Below are positions 52,090 through 64,000 of a stretch of DNA of 64,000 nucleotides, piece by piece. A program made the translations under genes and the position numbers. Below the pieces are notes generated by a model. That model was given only the letters and a program-made list of their open reading frames with translations. It was not told where the DNA came from and searched no databases. How positions within the stretch are numbered: the first letter of the stretch is position 1; each line of letters begins with the position of its first letter. Source of the stretch: Pinus tabuliformis (lineage: Eukaryota; Streptophyta; Pinopsida; Pinales; Pinaceae); contig CM062815.1 in assembly GCA_031772625.1 (NCBI GenBank), forward strand, positions 921,980,582-922,044,581, read 5' to 3'.

Positions 52090-54100
52090 GGTTATTCATA
52101 AAGGTTCAATTAAAGGTCCTATGTTTGATGGATCGAAATATGCCTTCTAGAAGAAAAGGATGAGGGCATATCTGACGTCTTTTGGTGCTAACATTTGGCG
52201 ATTTGCAGTGGATGAAAGGAATAATGATCAGCATAATATAGAATTCATGAATGCCATATTGAGTGGCCTATCAAAATCATAGGTTGATAAGGTGATTCAT
52301 TGTAAAACAAAAAAATAAATATGGGATAAGATGCAAAGAACATCTGAAGGAGGTGATTTTGAAGAAATGAAAGATAAGGAGAATTTGAGGATGGATACTG
52401 AAAATGAAATAAAAATAGAGAATTCAACTAAGAAATAAGAATTTTTAAATTTTTTAAAGAAGATATAATACCTAAAATCTTGTGATTGTTCCAACTATTT
52501 CTTAGATGTAGAAGAAAGTGCAATCTATCTTAAGAGGATCTAGAAAATTTAAATCCATGAATGCTCAAGTTATTTATCATTTAAATGAAGATTCGTATTC
52601 GAAGGAAGAAGTTGAAGGTGAAATATATGTAGAAAAAGTGTAATCCATGAAATTAATATCTAACAAACATAACGGTAAATTGTTATTCTATCGTAATTGT
52701 AGTAGAACATGTCATCTTGCTTCTAGATGTCCATTTGAGAAATATGAAGGAAATGATGATAAAGAAGAATATAATAGCACGCCAGAAGAGAAAAATGGAT
52801 ATGCATCTAATAACAACAAAAAGGAAATCCTACTCATGATCATATAATCGATTGCAAAACTAAGACACCAATGTCCTAAGAACCAGAAAAGATGAAGGAG
52901 ATGCCAGATAAAGAAATTTGGAAGACCGTACAAAAAAAAAAATAAAGCTACAACACCAATCTCGCCAAGAAAGATGAGGAGCTAGAAAATTAGAAACTAA
53001 GAAAATTATAGGTCCGCTAGACCAATTTTGGTCTCAGTGGATGTTAACCACCACCACCACCATCATCATCAATATCAATACACTGAGAAAGAGAAATCAT
53101 ATTCACATGAACAAGATGTTGATGGGAAGGTTGATTTTGACGGATACCTTATCAGTGCCTTAAAAGAAACAAAAAGACTCAAGAGAAAGAATAAAGAGCT
53201 CACGGATATATTATAGATAAATGAAGGAAATACCATGATTTTTATGAAGTATCAGTTGTCCTCCTAAAGCGAGAACTAGAAGAGGGTAATAAAATACAAG
53301 ATGCATTGATAAGTCAATTGAAAGGAAATGATAGAAACTATGAGAAGCTAGAAGTAGAGGATGTATCCTTAAGAAAGGATCTAGAGAAGGTACATTCCCA
53401 ACTGAGTCTAAAATTAAAGTTTGTAAAAGGATTGAATCATTATTTTACATTCTTAGTTTCCATAGGTGTCTTATAGTTAAAAAATCTCTTAGACATCGAG
53501 AAATTTCGAAGGGAGAGTCAAGCTCAATGTCACTAGAAGAGAAGTGCAAAATGGAACCTAAAATCTATGTTAATTTTGTCAAAAGCTATATCAATAAAAA
53601 TAGAAGTAGGAAAGAAGGAGATGACTAGGAGAGATATAATACTCAAATGAAAGAAAACAACACTAGACAAGGAAGTCAAGACAAATTGAGAACCAGAAAT
53701 GGATACAAAAGAATAGTTTCGCCAAGAAGGCCTTTTAATTCCATGTATCAAAATCTCTTTTATGACTTTTTTCTCTCTTGTAGTAATTTTCGTGATAAGG
53801 CAATAGATTTTAGAGCATATATAATAAATGACTATATGAGGAGCAGAGGATCATATATGATCTCAAGGAATGGTTGCATGAGAAGAAATCCTATAAATTT
53901 TAATGAGAATGATGACATACATTGTAATTAATTTCCCCCTTATTAGATCATGTTGAATGTTTCAAGTGCAATAATTTTGTCCACAAAGCTCATGGTTGTA
54001 GATGCACTACATTGAGACCTCCAAATAAAAATATAGAAGAAGATATTTTCAGAAACATAAATCAAGGAACAAAGGTATGGAGAAGGATTCAAGTTAAGAA
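52090..54100 (+). pseudogene. Decayed copia gag
   Basis: Fragments: KGPMFDGSKYAF, RMRAYLTSFGANIW and IWDKMQRTSEG (gag core); a knuckle-like CSRTCHLASRCPF near 52700; a His-run (codons at ~53047-53070); KRLKRKNKELTDIL (coiled coil); and a good CCHC knuckle CFKCNNFVHKAHGC near 53965. Two knuckle-like regions may reflect a duplication or a long gag. Many stops and frame changes. Confidence 0.75.
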
Positions 54101-54144
54101 GCAACAATGTGGTTTATCTATATGTGTTCAAATCAAATAAATCG

Positions 54145-54491
54145 AATGGTATATAGATAGTGGATGTTCATGTCATATTATAGGAGATAAAGGAAAATTT
54201 CTCTCTCTAAACGAAGTCAAAGGTGGAATCATCACTCTTGGAGAGAATACATTAGCCAAAATAATGGGAAAAGGAATAGTTAGCCTTGATAATGAAAAAT
54301 ATAAAGTTAAATATGTCATATTTGTTCAAAGTTTGAAGCATAATATTCTAAGTGTATGTCAAATGTTTGATAAGGGACACAAGGTAACATTTTATTCTAA
54401 AGAGGGTAAAATAAGGAAGGAAGGCACTGGTAGATTAGTGGAAAAAGCAACCAGGACTTTAGAGAATGTATATGTCCCTAATAAATCCTAA
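54145..54491 (+). pseudogene. Copia protease, start of pol
   Basis: EWYIDSGCSCHIIGDKGKFL is the active site, followed by FVQSLKHNILSVCQMFDKGH, as in the first copia element. The frame ends at a TAA and pol does not continue into the integrase zinc region. Confidence 0.85.
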
Positions 54492-55421
54492 AGGAGAATA
54501 TTGTTGGGTGAGAGTGTTATCTCTCTTATCTTATAAGTGAAAGATAAGTGAGAGACTGTAGCACCTTAGGTTTCATTAAGAAGATGAGGACTAGAATAAA
54601 AGGATGATGAAATGGAAAGTTTGTAGGATATGAATTCGTAGCTGAAAGTGAAGTGAATGGTGAAATTTAGCCGGCTAAAAAGGAAAAAAGGGGAGAGTTG
54701 TAAATGAAGAGAAGCATAAGTTCATGGGGAGAAACATTTTGATGTTAAAATAGTTAATTTGTATACAAAAGGAAGCATAGGGGGCAGTGGCAGTCCCAAA
54801 AAGAAGAAGTAAAAGGAATTTGAAGCTTAGGGTGAGCGAACTCAAGTGCAGAGCTACAAAAGAGGAAATTTTACATGTATAGACATATAGAAATAAACTT
54901 AAAAAGGGGAGCCTAGTTGTAGAAAAATGAGAAGTAAGCAATCAACGGAAGTAATCTTTTTATTGTTAAGATATTAGGGGGATAAATTGTAGCCATAAGC
55001 AAAGACATCCATTTACAATTGATGCAAAAGGGGGGAAATATGTATACATAAGGAGAGATAGAAGATAGTGAGAGTAGTTTCAATTACTAAGAGCAGTTGG
55101 AGATAGAGGAAGGGTTGTAGTCACTAAGAGAAGTTGTAAATAGAGGAAGAGTTGCATACACTAAGAAAGTTATAGATAAAAGAAGAGTTGTAGTTACTAA
55201 GAGTTGTTGAAAATAGAGGAAGAGTTATAGACACTAAGAAACTTTGCATACAAAAGAAGAGTTACATATAAGGAGAAACACAAGTTCAAGGGGATCATCC
55301 CTTTTCCATTGATGTCAAAGCGGGAGAAGTTGCAGGAACAAGGCGAATTGTGGATAGGGGGAGTTCTACAATATTATTATTGAATTGACTAAGGATCACC
55401 ATCAATGAAAAAGGGGAATAT
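54492..55421 (+). other. Non-coding tail with ~44-bp minisatellite and polypurine tract
   Basis: About five units of AGAGGAAGAGTTGTAGTCACTAAGA type lie at 55067-55270. The polypurine tract GAAAAAGGGGAATAT precedes the LTR. No integrase or RT sequence. Confidence 0.7.
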
Positions 55422-55870
55422 TGTTGGAAATATTGTTGTCGTTCATGTTAAAGACAAGTGGAGACTACTTATATCCATGATAAGTATTGGAAAATGAAGA
55501 TTGTTGAAAATATTATTTTTTGACTTTCAATGTGCCATTTCTATACCTTATATTTGAAGAAATGTTTACTCCAATTACCTATTTCAAATTTGAGCATAAG
55601 ATATATGGTTGGAACTATTATATTTATACTTTTCAATGGTACATGGAGCTCCATCTAGTTCCATATAAATGAGGAGATATGAAATATTTTGTCAAGATGA
55701 CCACACCAAAGTACAAGTAGGCCGATCCAATTAATTTTATAAGTTAACCTCATAATTGAATGTACAAACACTATAAATAAAGTGCATATGAGTTAATTTG
55801 AAAATTATCCAAGAAGGAAGAGATCTAAGGTTACAAGAGGAGGTCAGGAATAATTTATTTTATTTTTATT
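55422..55870 (+). repeat. 3' LTR fragment of second copia
   Basis: TGTTGGAAATATTGTTGTCG start. Similarity to 49969-50410 stops near 55870 at an AT-rich junction. Confidence 0.8.
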
Positions 55871-56851
55871 TTTTATACATATAATTAATAAAAACTTAAT
55901 TGTATTGGTTGTATTTTCCTTCAATATGAAGTTTCAATTATTGTTTTTTTATACATTTTATTTATTTATTTATTATTTTTCAATTTTATTTAAAAAACTT
56001 GCTTTAAAATTTTATTTTTTAATATTTTTGTTTGGATAAAGTGTTTTTTAATATTTAATTTAGTTTTTTTTTTTAAATAAATTTTTGGGTTTTTTTAAAG
56101 ATATTTAATAAATCTATATTATGCTCCCTTTTATTTAAAGGATGATTTTTATGATTATATTTACATTAGTGGCAATTTTATAGACCACATTTAAAAAAAC
56201 ATTGCAATTTTAATGCCTCATTGAGAAGGAGGTCAATTTGCCTTAGGGTTAGATTTCAAATGAGTTATAATTTTAATATTAGAAAAAATAAATTTCTCTT
56301 GGTACAACTACTCTCTAATTAGGTGTTGATTTTAAGGTTTTTCATAGTCATTATATTTGGTCTTGGATGTCATGGTTGAAAAATGTTGGAATTTTACCCT
56401 AAAAAAAGTGGGTGATGTTACATCACCACTTTTTGAATTTGGAGATGTTTTTCCATGTCTTTCATAGTCATAATATTTGGTTTCTAATGCCATGGTTGAA
56501 TTTTTTTGGAAATTTAATCCTAAAACCAAAATGGATGATTTTTCATCCCTAGTTTTTCATTTTGGGGTGATTTTTCATGTTCTTTTTTTTTTTTTTCCCG
56601 AAAACGTGTGGGGTTTTAGGGCTAGAGCTATCATTTTAAGATCACAGTTCTCACTAAGGTAGAAACATTTTCATATTCCTACACATAAATGGAAATAAAC
56701 CCTAGTATACAAGAGAATAATTTTATTATCCTACTTCTTTAGAATATACATTTTCATGAGAACCTACGTGTTTCCCTTTTAAAGGTAATTACCTCTAGAA
56801 ACACCATCTCAAGGGGTGTTGTTTTGTTGTCTGCATGAGTCCTGCTAGCCT
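55871..56851. other. AT-rich spacer with a duplicated ~125-bp block
   Basis: Long T-rich runs. Two diverged copies of 'ttcatagtcatwatatttggt...' lie at about 56338-56590. No gene. Confidence 0.5.
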
Positions 56852-58815
56852 TGTTGGAATTTGGCCCAAAAATGGATCCAAAACATTCCTGAAGTCTTCA
56901 AAATTTTCTTAAAGATCATCCAAAGATCGAAACAATCACATGCTAAGAGCCCTTGGAAGGGCGGAAAAACACTATTGGGAGGCTAAAACACATGAAAAAC
57001 AGTGAAAAAACATGTATTGAAGGCATACCTAGTCCAACGCACAGTAACCATCAGATCTGGCCGATCAACGACCCAGATCTAAGCAGCAAATCGCAATCGG
57101 CGGAGGCAAGCTGACGGAGTAAGCGTGGACCGAGTGGATATGTGATTTTGATTAACGATGCAATGTGGACCATCGATCAAGCGCGCAGATCGACGTCCTA
57201 CATCACATCATAGGATCGCTATCGGAGATAATCAAGGAGTGCTAACAATGGGCCCGGGGCATGAACGATATGTGATTGCGATTAGATCGCATCGCTATAT
57301 TGTAGCGGAGCAGAACCAAGGGACGGGGCTTATGCACAGGTATATGTGCGACCCGATGAACCGGACCCGACGGAGTTCTGAATAATATTTCATAAAATTT
57401 GAAATCCACAGAAAGGCCTTTTTCAATGAATTTTTGCGGTTTGATCATATTTATAAAATACAAAGGGAGCCTTGGGGCAATGTCGATGTGATAAGACCCG
57501 GACCTGAAAGGGTTTGGGAATGAAAATTTATAATACTTTTCAGGTCCGCCAAATCCATTTTTCATGTATTTTCAGTGTTTTTTACATATTTCAGAATACA
57601 AAGAAAATACGCAGGGACAGGCCGTCTGCGACATGCGATAGCGACCCTAAGGGTGGACCCGATAGATGAATATGCCATATATGAGGACTTTTGAAGTCCA
57701 AGATGTTGAGAGCTTGGTGGGATTTCTCACAGTTGCAACGTTTTCTGTTTAAAACAAAAAATAATCATTGTTCACAGTTAAAAGGATAACATAGGCCCGA
57801 CAACCCATTCTATCACAAAACAGAGGTTGGGAGACCGAGATCATGAGACAGAAGGCAGGAAGGCGAAATGCAACAACGTAGCTCATCCAAAACCAACAAA
57901 TAATCATGGAGCATAGACAGCGCAACACAGCCAAACAAGCAGAACGATCATGGGGCATCTCTGGCACGAGAGAGCTTCCAGACAGCGTAGCAAACTACCA
58001 GAGTGTTGTTACTCTACTGTCAGAAGAAGAAACCTCTGAGCCATGCTTGCCTAGTCAGGGCATCAAACAGTTAAAGAGACAGAGGGATAGATTAAGACCT
58101 CTCGAGCCTCAGAAGGCTCTAGAGGAGCATTGTAAAAGGCCTATAAATGGCTGAAAGTTAAATGTATGAAGGGTTCAACTTCTGGAGATTATTGAGACTT
58201 TGTTCCTTCAAGCTTCTCATCTTCATTCTAGCAATATAAGCTTCTTTTGATGTTATATGTTCAATGTCCATTTTCTCTCTTGTTCTAAGCTTGCACTTGA
58301 ACAGGTTGTTCATGTTTCTTCTATGTCTAATGCCAGATAATTGTCATCTTATCTCTGCGTTGATAAATTATATTTGAAAGCTTCTTTTACTTCCTGTAGC
58401 TGGCCATTCATATGTGTTTATATATGCATATGCTGGTACAAATGGTAGTCTCCATCTATTCATTGAATCTACAAACTATTGAGCATTAGTGGTCTAAATC
58501 CTTGTAAAGCTGAGGGTGTTCATGCATGTCTTGAGTAAAAACATAGATGAAATGGTTATCTGGCTTGATCCAAATCATCATCCATTCCAATATTTCAGAG
58601 AATAAGATTGAAGATTATATGTTACCAAGCATCTCCGAGCTGCAACCTAGGAGATTTTCCTGGAGTGATAACATAATTGGCACCATTGCCGAGGAGAGGA
58701 AACTGAAGCTCAGCTTCCCTGTGAGACGACATAGATCCAACTTTGATGATAGACAAAGTCTGGGCACTTTTTTGGTTGTAATCATCTCTCTGGTGACTCT
58801 ACTAAAGTACGAACC
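56852..58815 (+). repeat. Probable 5' LTR of the right-hand Tat-like element
   Basis: It starts TGTTGGAATTTGGCCC and lies directly before the primer-binding site. It carries the 'accatcagatct' and 'gtggacc' blocks seen in the other Tat-like LTRs. A TATA box (CTATAAATGG, 58141-58150) implies transcription start near 58170. No long ORF inside, unlike the other two families. Boundaries are tentative because the 3' end is mutated and the partner LTR is outside. Confidence 0.5.
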
Positions 58816-58817
58816 TC

Positions 58818-58835
58818 TTGGCGACTCCAATTCAT
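58818..58835 (+). promoter_or_regulatory. Degraded primer-binding site
   Basis: TTGGCGACTCC is intact at its 5' end; the expected ACTGGGGA continuation is replaced by AATTCATAG. Confidence 0.6.
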
Positions 58836-58851
58836 AGTTCTAGCTCAGTTT

Positions 58852-60105
58852 TTGAGGCATACTTGGAGAAATCCTCAGAAGCCACAAGCTGACCCAGTAC
58901 CTGACCCTGAAAATATCATCAAAGAAAGAAAGGTATTTCAGAAAGGAGCATCAGGTTTAGGTAAATCTAAACAATACTTCATAGCTCTTCAAGAAAATCT
59001 TGCAATAGAACAAATAAATGTTGAGAGTATAGCATCTAATACTATCAGCGAAGAGAAACTCTCGAAGATTCATAAAGCTCCTTATTCTTTAGGTTCTCCT
59101 TTTTTTGTAAGCCCAAAGGAAACCTCACCTCCTATCCATCATACTCCTCTAGTATTTTCAATCACTCCTCAGCCCTCTATTATTCAAACTTCCAGTACCC
59201 TTATATCCACCACAGTTATGGCAGGCCCACAAGCACCTACCAAAATGGAAAGAATCATAGCTGCTAGGTATGGAGCTCTAGTACTGCCCACTCCTTTGAA
59301 TGCCATGCCTACTGGAGAATATCAGAAATATAGGCCTAAGTTCACTGGGACTAAAGGTGTTACAGCTGAAGAACATCTTGAGTCATTCTATAGCTATGCT
59401 GATAACTTGGACATTAGTGAAGATGATGTGTGGATGAGAGTCTTTGTCAAAAACCTAGATGGAGAGGCTAGAAAATGGTTCAAAGAACTGACCCCAAGTT
59501 CTATAGCAGACATTGAGGCTTTAGATGATGCATTTATAAAGAATTGGGGGGATAAGAAGGATCTACTCTACTACCACACCGAGTTTGGGAACTTAAAGAG
59601 GGAAAATGGTGAGCTGTTGTCTGATTTCAATAAGAAGTTTAACCGTATGTAGAGCAAGATACCATCTGAAGTAAAACCCACCACTACCTCTACTAAACTC
59701 ACCTGTGGCAGTGCTTTTGATTCTGAATTTTGCCTACTGTTGATGGAGAGGCGATGTGCTACTTTGGCTGATATGTAGGATGTAGCCTTGGAAGTAGAAT
59801 CAAACATCATGGCTACAAAAAAGCTCAAGGGAAATGTTGATAGAAGAAGATAGAGGGGCAAGTCTTCATCATCTTCAGATCCCAAGATAGATAAAATGAC
59901 CAAAATGATATAGTCATTAGCCTTTGAAATCTCCAAATTAAAGGTTGAGCAGCACCCTGGGAAAGGAAGAGTTCCTAATACCTTTGCTCCTATAAATCCA
60001 AATCCAAATCCATATAGAAGAGCTAATGAGAAGTTGCAGATTCTGTAAAGAAGCAAAGATGCCAATGAAGACCAAAGGGTAAAGACCCCTTTTCAAAATG
60101 CAGTC
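58852..60105 (+). pseudogene. gag: Gag of the right-hand Tat-like element
   Basis: The frame begins without an ATG (TTG at 58852; open back to 58753). RNPQKPQADPVPDPENII resembles the N-extension of the left element. The gag core has KFTGTKGVTAEEHLESFYSY, ARKWFKELTPSSIADIEAL and LLSDFNKKFNRM. In-frame stops at 59650, 59776, 59851 and 59911 are TAG; 60046 is TAA. Most sit where Gln is expected. No CCHC knuckle is seen. Confidence 0.85.
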
Positions 60106-60955
60106 ATGGATGAAGAGCAGTTTGAAGAAGATGACAAGATCCATTGTCTTGAAAACAAAGGCAGTGCCTCCTTTTTAACCTCAGTTTCCCATGAAAAGTC
60201 ATTATTCAATGACCAAATTAACCAAGAATGGGATGGTGAAGATGTTCTGCAAACTGAAGATCAACATAGATATAATCTGAGGTTGAATATGAATAATGCC
60301 AAGGAAACTCCTGTTCAAAGAGATGTTATCCCTGTAGTACAACAAGCTAATAAGCAGAAGCAACCGACAATTGATCCCATCATCCTCAAAGCTCTAGCTC
60401 ATGAGGTAAGAGGCCTTGACAAGTCTCCTTATCCTCTCAGTTTTCAACTAGAAATTCAGAAGCTAAGAATACATATGCCTCTGATTGAACTAGTGAAGAA
60501 TGAGTCCTTCAAAAGATCCATTCTCGAGGCCCTTGAGCCTAAAGCCATCCAAGCCTCCACTGACTATGTAAGTCTGCAAGATGATAAACCAGCTGTTATT
60601 CTCAGCCCAATGATTGAGAATTATGAAGACAGCTCCCCATCATTCTATGTCTCTCTGAAAATTCATGATAAAACCAACTGCCTTCTGGACACTAGAGCCA
60701 GCCATAATCTAATGCCCAAGGCTGTCATGGATGAGTTGGGTCTTGACATTACCAAGCCTTATCATGACCTGTTTTCTTTTGACTCTAGAAAATTGAAATG
60801 TCTCGGATTAATCAAGGACCTAGCCATCAATTTGTCTCAGTTGCCCATGAAAAGAATGATGATGGATATTGTGGTAGAAGATGTACCCCCCAAGTTTTGC
60901 ATGTTACTTTCTAGAGGACCTGTCCTATGCTACTATCCCAGTTTTTGGAGGTGAG
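60106..60955 (+). pseudogene. Spacer and aspartic protease
   Basis: Same frame as gag. CLLDTRASHNLMPKAVMDEL is the active site with Arg for Gly (DTG to DTR). Then HDLFSFDSRKLKCLGLIKDL and MMMDIVVEDVPPKFCMLLSR, matching the left element. A frameshift near 60905 moves the rest (LSYATIPVFG) to another frame. Confidence 0.85.
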
Positions 60956-61928
60956 AGAAGGAGATTATATAGAGAAGCTCAGTTGGTTTATATCATCAGC
61001 GATGAAAGGAATCTCACTAATCATCCCATCTATGTTGTCGACACTGATTTTGGAGCTTGTATTCTTTAGATTGAAGAATCTCAGTTGGCCTCCACGTAGC
61101 TTAAGAAACCAGTTTGCCAGATCACAGAGGAAGAAGGCCTACAAATTTGCGACATGTTCTTTGATGGAGCTTGCTCTAAGGAAGTTGCAGGGGCAAGTGT
61201 AGTCCTTACGTCCCCCACACAGGAATACATTCATTTATCTTTCAAATTAACCTTCCAGGTCACAAATAACATAGCAGAGTACGAAGCTTTGATGTTGGGT
61301 TTAAACGCTACTAAAGAAATGGGCATCAAAGGCCTGAAAGTGTTTGGAGACACAGACCTCATCATTCAACAGGTCAATAAAACTTTCCAAGCAAAGCATC
61401 CAAGGCTGAAAGCATACAGAGATGAGGTATGGAAGCTCAAGGATTCTTTTAATAATTTCAGCATTTCTTACATCCCGAGAATGAAGAACTAGCTTGCAGA
61501 TTCCCTTGATGTGTTAACTAGCACGTTTATTCCTCCTTTGCCTCCTAAATTGACGTATGAAATTCAAGTAAAATATAGACCATCTCTGCCTGACAATGTC
61601 AAATATTGGAAATTTTTTGAAGACGATGATGAAATTAACAGGTTTTTACAAGTCGTTAAGGAATTTTCCGAAATGCACATCGACCAAGAAAATGAAACCA
61701 TGCAAGAATGCGGCCAGTCCAAGCTAAAGGATGAGATTGGCCAAGGAGGCATTGTCAAGCTGTCTAGTAACCATATACCCAAGGGATTGGTGCCTCTAGA
61801 GAAGTTGCTCGATCATAATGATGTTCCTTATAAGTCTGCCAAAAAAGAAAATGAGTTTGTTGTTCGTAAACATAATATAGGGAGCCCAACCCATTCGAAA
61901 GACATAAATTTGTCCACTCATTTGTCTG
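60956..61928 (+). pseudogene. Archaeal-type RNase H placed before RT
   Basis: MFFDGACSKEVAGASVVL (Asp), NIAEYEALMLGLNATK (Glu) and VFGDTDLIIQQVNK (Asp) give an RNase H of the Tat aRNH type. It is followed by the conserved spacer VKYRPSLPDNVKYWKFFEDD leading to RT. TAG stops at 61067, 61097 and 61490. Catalytic residues are retained. Confidence 0.85.
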
Positions 61929-63595
61929 TTGTCTTTTGCCCAGAATTCCAAGTATTGCACCCTCATGAAGCAATTCGCTGATATTTTTTCCTGGGAATAC
62001 AATGATCTTAAAACATATGACACAAACATCATTGAACATAAGATTCCATTGGAAAAGAACACCATCCCTTTTAAGAAGAAATTAAGACCTATCAACCCTC
62101 TCTTATTGCCTTTGATTGAGAAAGAACTCAAGAAGCTGTTGGATGCAAAAATCATGGTTCCTCTAAGGTATTCAAAGTGGATAGCTAACCTTGTGGTAGT
62201 AAGAAATAAGAATGGAGAAATCAGGCTTGGTGTTGACTTCAGAAATCTGAACAAATGCTCCAAAAAAGATAACTACCCCCTACCCAAGATGGAACACTTG
62301 CTACAAAAAGTTTCAGGGGCTAGAGTCATGTCTTTCTTAGATGGATTTTCAGGTTACAATCAGATTGTTGTACATCCAGAAGATTAGGAAAAGACTGAAT
62401 TCACTACTGCTTAGGGCACTTTCATGTACTCCGAGATGCCTTTGGGACTAATGAATGTGGGGGCTACTTTTCAGAAGGCCATGGACATAGCCTTTGTGGG
62501 AGAGAAGGAAAAGTTTGTCCTTATTTACCTTGATGACATAACAGTCTTCTCTAGCAGTCACAAGGACCATTTGCAGCATTTGAATAAGGTCTTCCTAAAG
62601 TGCAGACAGTTTGGAATTTCGGTGAATCCAAAGAAGTCACAATTTTCTCTAGAAGAAGGCAAACTTCTGGGACATACTGTTTCTGCTAAAGGTGTGAAGA
62701 TTGATCTAGCAAGAGTTTAAGCAATTCAAACATTGTCCATCCCAAGGTCAAAAAGAGACATTCAATCCTTCCTGGGTAAGATTAACTTTGTAAGGAGGTT
62801 CATTCCAAACTTTGCAGAGCTAGTAAAGCACATCACTTCCATGCTAAAGAAAGGATCAAAAATAAAATGGACAAATGTTGTAAGAAGCTCTTTTGAAGCC
62901 ATCAAACAAGCTATCATGGAAGCTCCCACTCTAATCAACCCAGATTACACTAAGGAGTTTTGTATCTTCTCTTTTGCCTCTTATCATACACTTGCAACAG
63001 TTCTATTGTAGAAAAATGTTGAAGGCACAGAGCACCCCATGGCCTTTTTTAGCAAAACTCTAAGTAATATTGAACTAAGGTATGACCTTATTGAAAAACA
63101 AGCTTATTCTCTCATAAAATCTTTAAAGGCATTCAGAATCTATATTCTGCATTCCAAAGTGGTTGCATATGTACCTTCAGCCTCAGTAAAATATGTCTTA
63201 ACTCAGCCAGATATTGATGGAAAGAGAGCTAAATGGATTGCAAAATTCATAGATTTTAACATAGATGTGAATCCCACTAAGCTTTTCAAAGGCCAGGGCT
63301 TGGCTAAACTTATGGCTGAAGAAAATTGTAGCTTGTTAGACATAAATTGCGTGGGTCCAAATTTAGATGATGAGCAGACAGTGGAAGCAACAAAAGAGAA
63401 AAAGTGGAATCAGTCTTTGGCTAGAAATCTGGCCACTTGTGAATGGTATTCCAGCATAGTTCATCTTTTGCAGAAGCTAGAAGTCCCTCTAGGGCTTAGC
63501 TCAAGTCAAGCCCGGGCCATTAAACTCAGATCAGCCAAATTCTGCATTAAAAAAATCTGCTTTATTGGAAAGACCCATCAGGAATCCTCTTGAGA
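61929..63595 (+). pseudogene. RT and degenerate classical RNase H
   Basis: RT: FADIFSWEYNDLKTYDTN, LLPLIEKELKKLLDAKIMVP, RLGVDFRNLNKCSKKDNYPL, VMSFLDGFSGYNQI, PLGLMNVGATFQKAMDIAF and LIYLDDITVFSSS. RNase H: CIFSFASYHTLATVLL, lacking the Asp of the usual DAS; MAFFSKTLSNIELRYDLIEK; and IYILHSKVVAYVPSAS, lacking the usual TDH Asp. Stops: TAG at 62385, 62412 and 63009; TAA at 62718. Confidence 0.9.
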
Positions 63596-63815
63596 TGTCT
63601 AGATAAAGGACAATCTATGGAAGTCATGCACCAGTTCCATTCTATCATTTGTGGAGGGCATCATTATTGGGAAACCACAACCAACAAAATCCTGAGGGCT
63701 GGGTATTATTAGCCTACTCTGTTCTCTTATGTGTTTTCTTTTGTGAAATCGTGTGACAAATGTCAAAAGTTTGCAGGAAGACATGTTGCACAAAAATTGT
63801 CACCATGACATTCTA
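63596..63815 (+). pseudogene. Integrase zinc-binding domain, truncated
   Basis: After a one-base frameshift near 63581 the H2C2 region reads GGHHYWETTTNKILRAGYY, a stop, then PTLFSYVFSF and CDKCQKFAGRH. The integrase core that should follow is absent. Confidence 0.75.
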
Positions 63816-64000
63816 AAATCTATGTGAGTCTATCACCACTCATACTTTCCTCCTTTGCAAGTCTTAAACCTCAGTTCTTCATGTCAAGCCTTGAAAATAA
63901 GAGAAAGCCCTTAAAAGTATCTAAAACTCTGGTTCCACACTTTCTCTTAGCATTACCTGCAGTCCCACACCTAATGGTCATGTCCCCTGTGCACCTGACC
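63816..64000. other. Unassigned sequence at right edge
   Basis: Not recognisable as integrase; similarity to Tat-like pol stops. Possibly the edge of another insertion or a deletion junction. Confidence 0.4.

Larger units (their letters stand above)
49969..55870 (+). mobile_element. Second copia element, pol-deleted, 3' LTR truncated
   Basis: The 5' LTR (49969-52022) is followed by a TAGGTATCAGAGT primer-binding site, decayed gag and protease, a repeat-rich tail, a polypurine tract (55408-55421) and the first ~450 bp of the 3' LTR. No integrase, RT or RNase H is present, so pol was lost or the copy is a deletion derivative. Target duplication cannot be tested. Confidence 0.85.

Noticed and set aside
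53028-53216. His-rich ORF as a metal-binding gene
   Set aside because: The His run is a CAC/CAT microsatellite inside decayed copia gag.
58852-63595. TAG reassigned to Gln (alternative genetic code)
   Set aside because: The intact left element uses ordinary codons throughout a ~1,770-codon frame, and TAG enrichment is explained by CAG deamination in dead elements.

Overview
ORGANISM. The window looks like intergenic DNA of a large-genome land plant, plausibly a gymnosperm. This is an inference from the density of nested LTR retrotransposons, the plant Ty3/Tat-like and Ty1/copia families, and the lack of any host gene. I found no host protein gene, tRNA, rRNA or CRISPR array; every recognisable coding region belongs to a retroelement. 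LAYOUT. (1) 1 to about 11.7 kb, minus strand: a Ty3/gypsy Tat-like element running off the left edge. Its gag-pol frame is open from 5317 to base 1. Upstream of its primer-binding site (5538-5557) lies a very long LTR-like region carrying a ~1,250-codon frame, cut once by TAG into 615 and 604 codons. (2) 12.7-14.8 kb: a solo LTR of a copia family. (3) 14.8-35.85 kb: remains of a second, decayed minus-strand Tat-like element. Two insertions interrupt it. One is a large non-autonomous plus-strand element (15140-26076) with ~4-kb LTRs that each contain an ORF. The other is a small non-autonomous element (30295-33160) with a perfect 5-bp target duplication. (4) 35855-39174: a solo LTR of a sister subfamily of the ~4-kb LTR, with near-perfect target duplication. 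(5) 39.2-40.0 kb: a minus-strand RNase H/RT remnant. (6) 40461-49004: a complete but mutated copia element with perfect target duplication. (7) 49969 to about 55.87 kb: a second copia element lacking integrase, RT and RNase H. (8) about 56.85 to 63.8 kb: a plus-strand Tat-like element with many in-frame stops, broken off in the integrase zinc finger. HOW THE PIECES RELATE. All three Tat-like elements with readable pol have the order gag, protease, archaeal-type RNase H (aRNH), RT, and a classical RNase H that has lost catalytic residues where it can be read. From memory, the usual Tat order puts aRNH after the classical RNase H. The elements share a primer-binding site of the TGGCGAC(N)nCTGGGGA type. 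Two families have proteins encoded inside the LTR or LTR-like region. The ~4-kb LTRs also carry a duplicated module flanking the ORF, with a short motif array matched within an LTR but different between subfamilies, and a hairpin whose stem sequence differs while pairing is kept. These ORF-bearing LTRs are the strongest candidate here for something little described.
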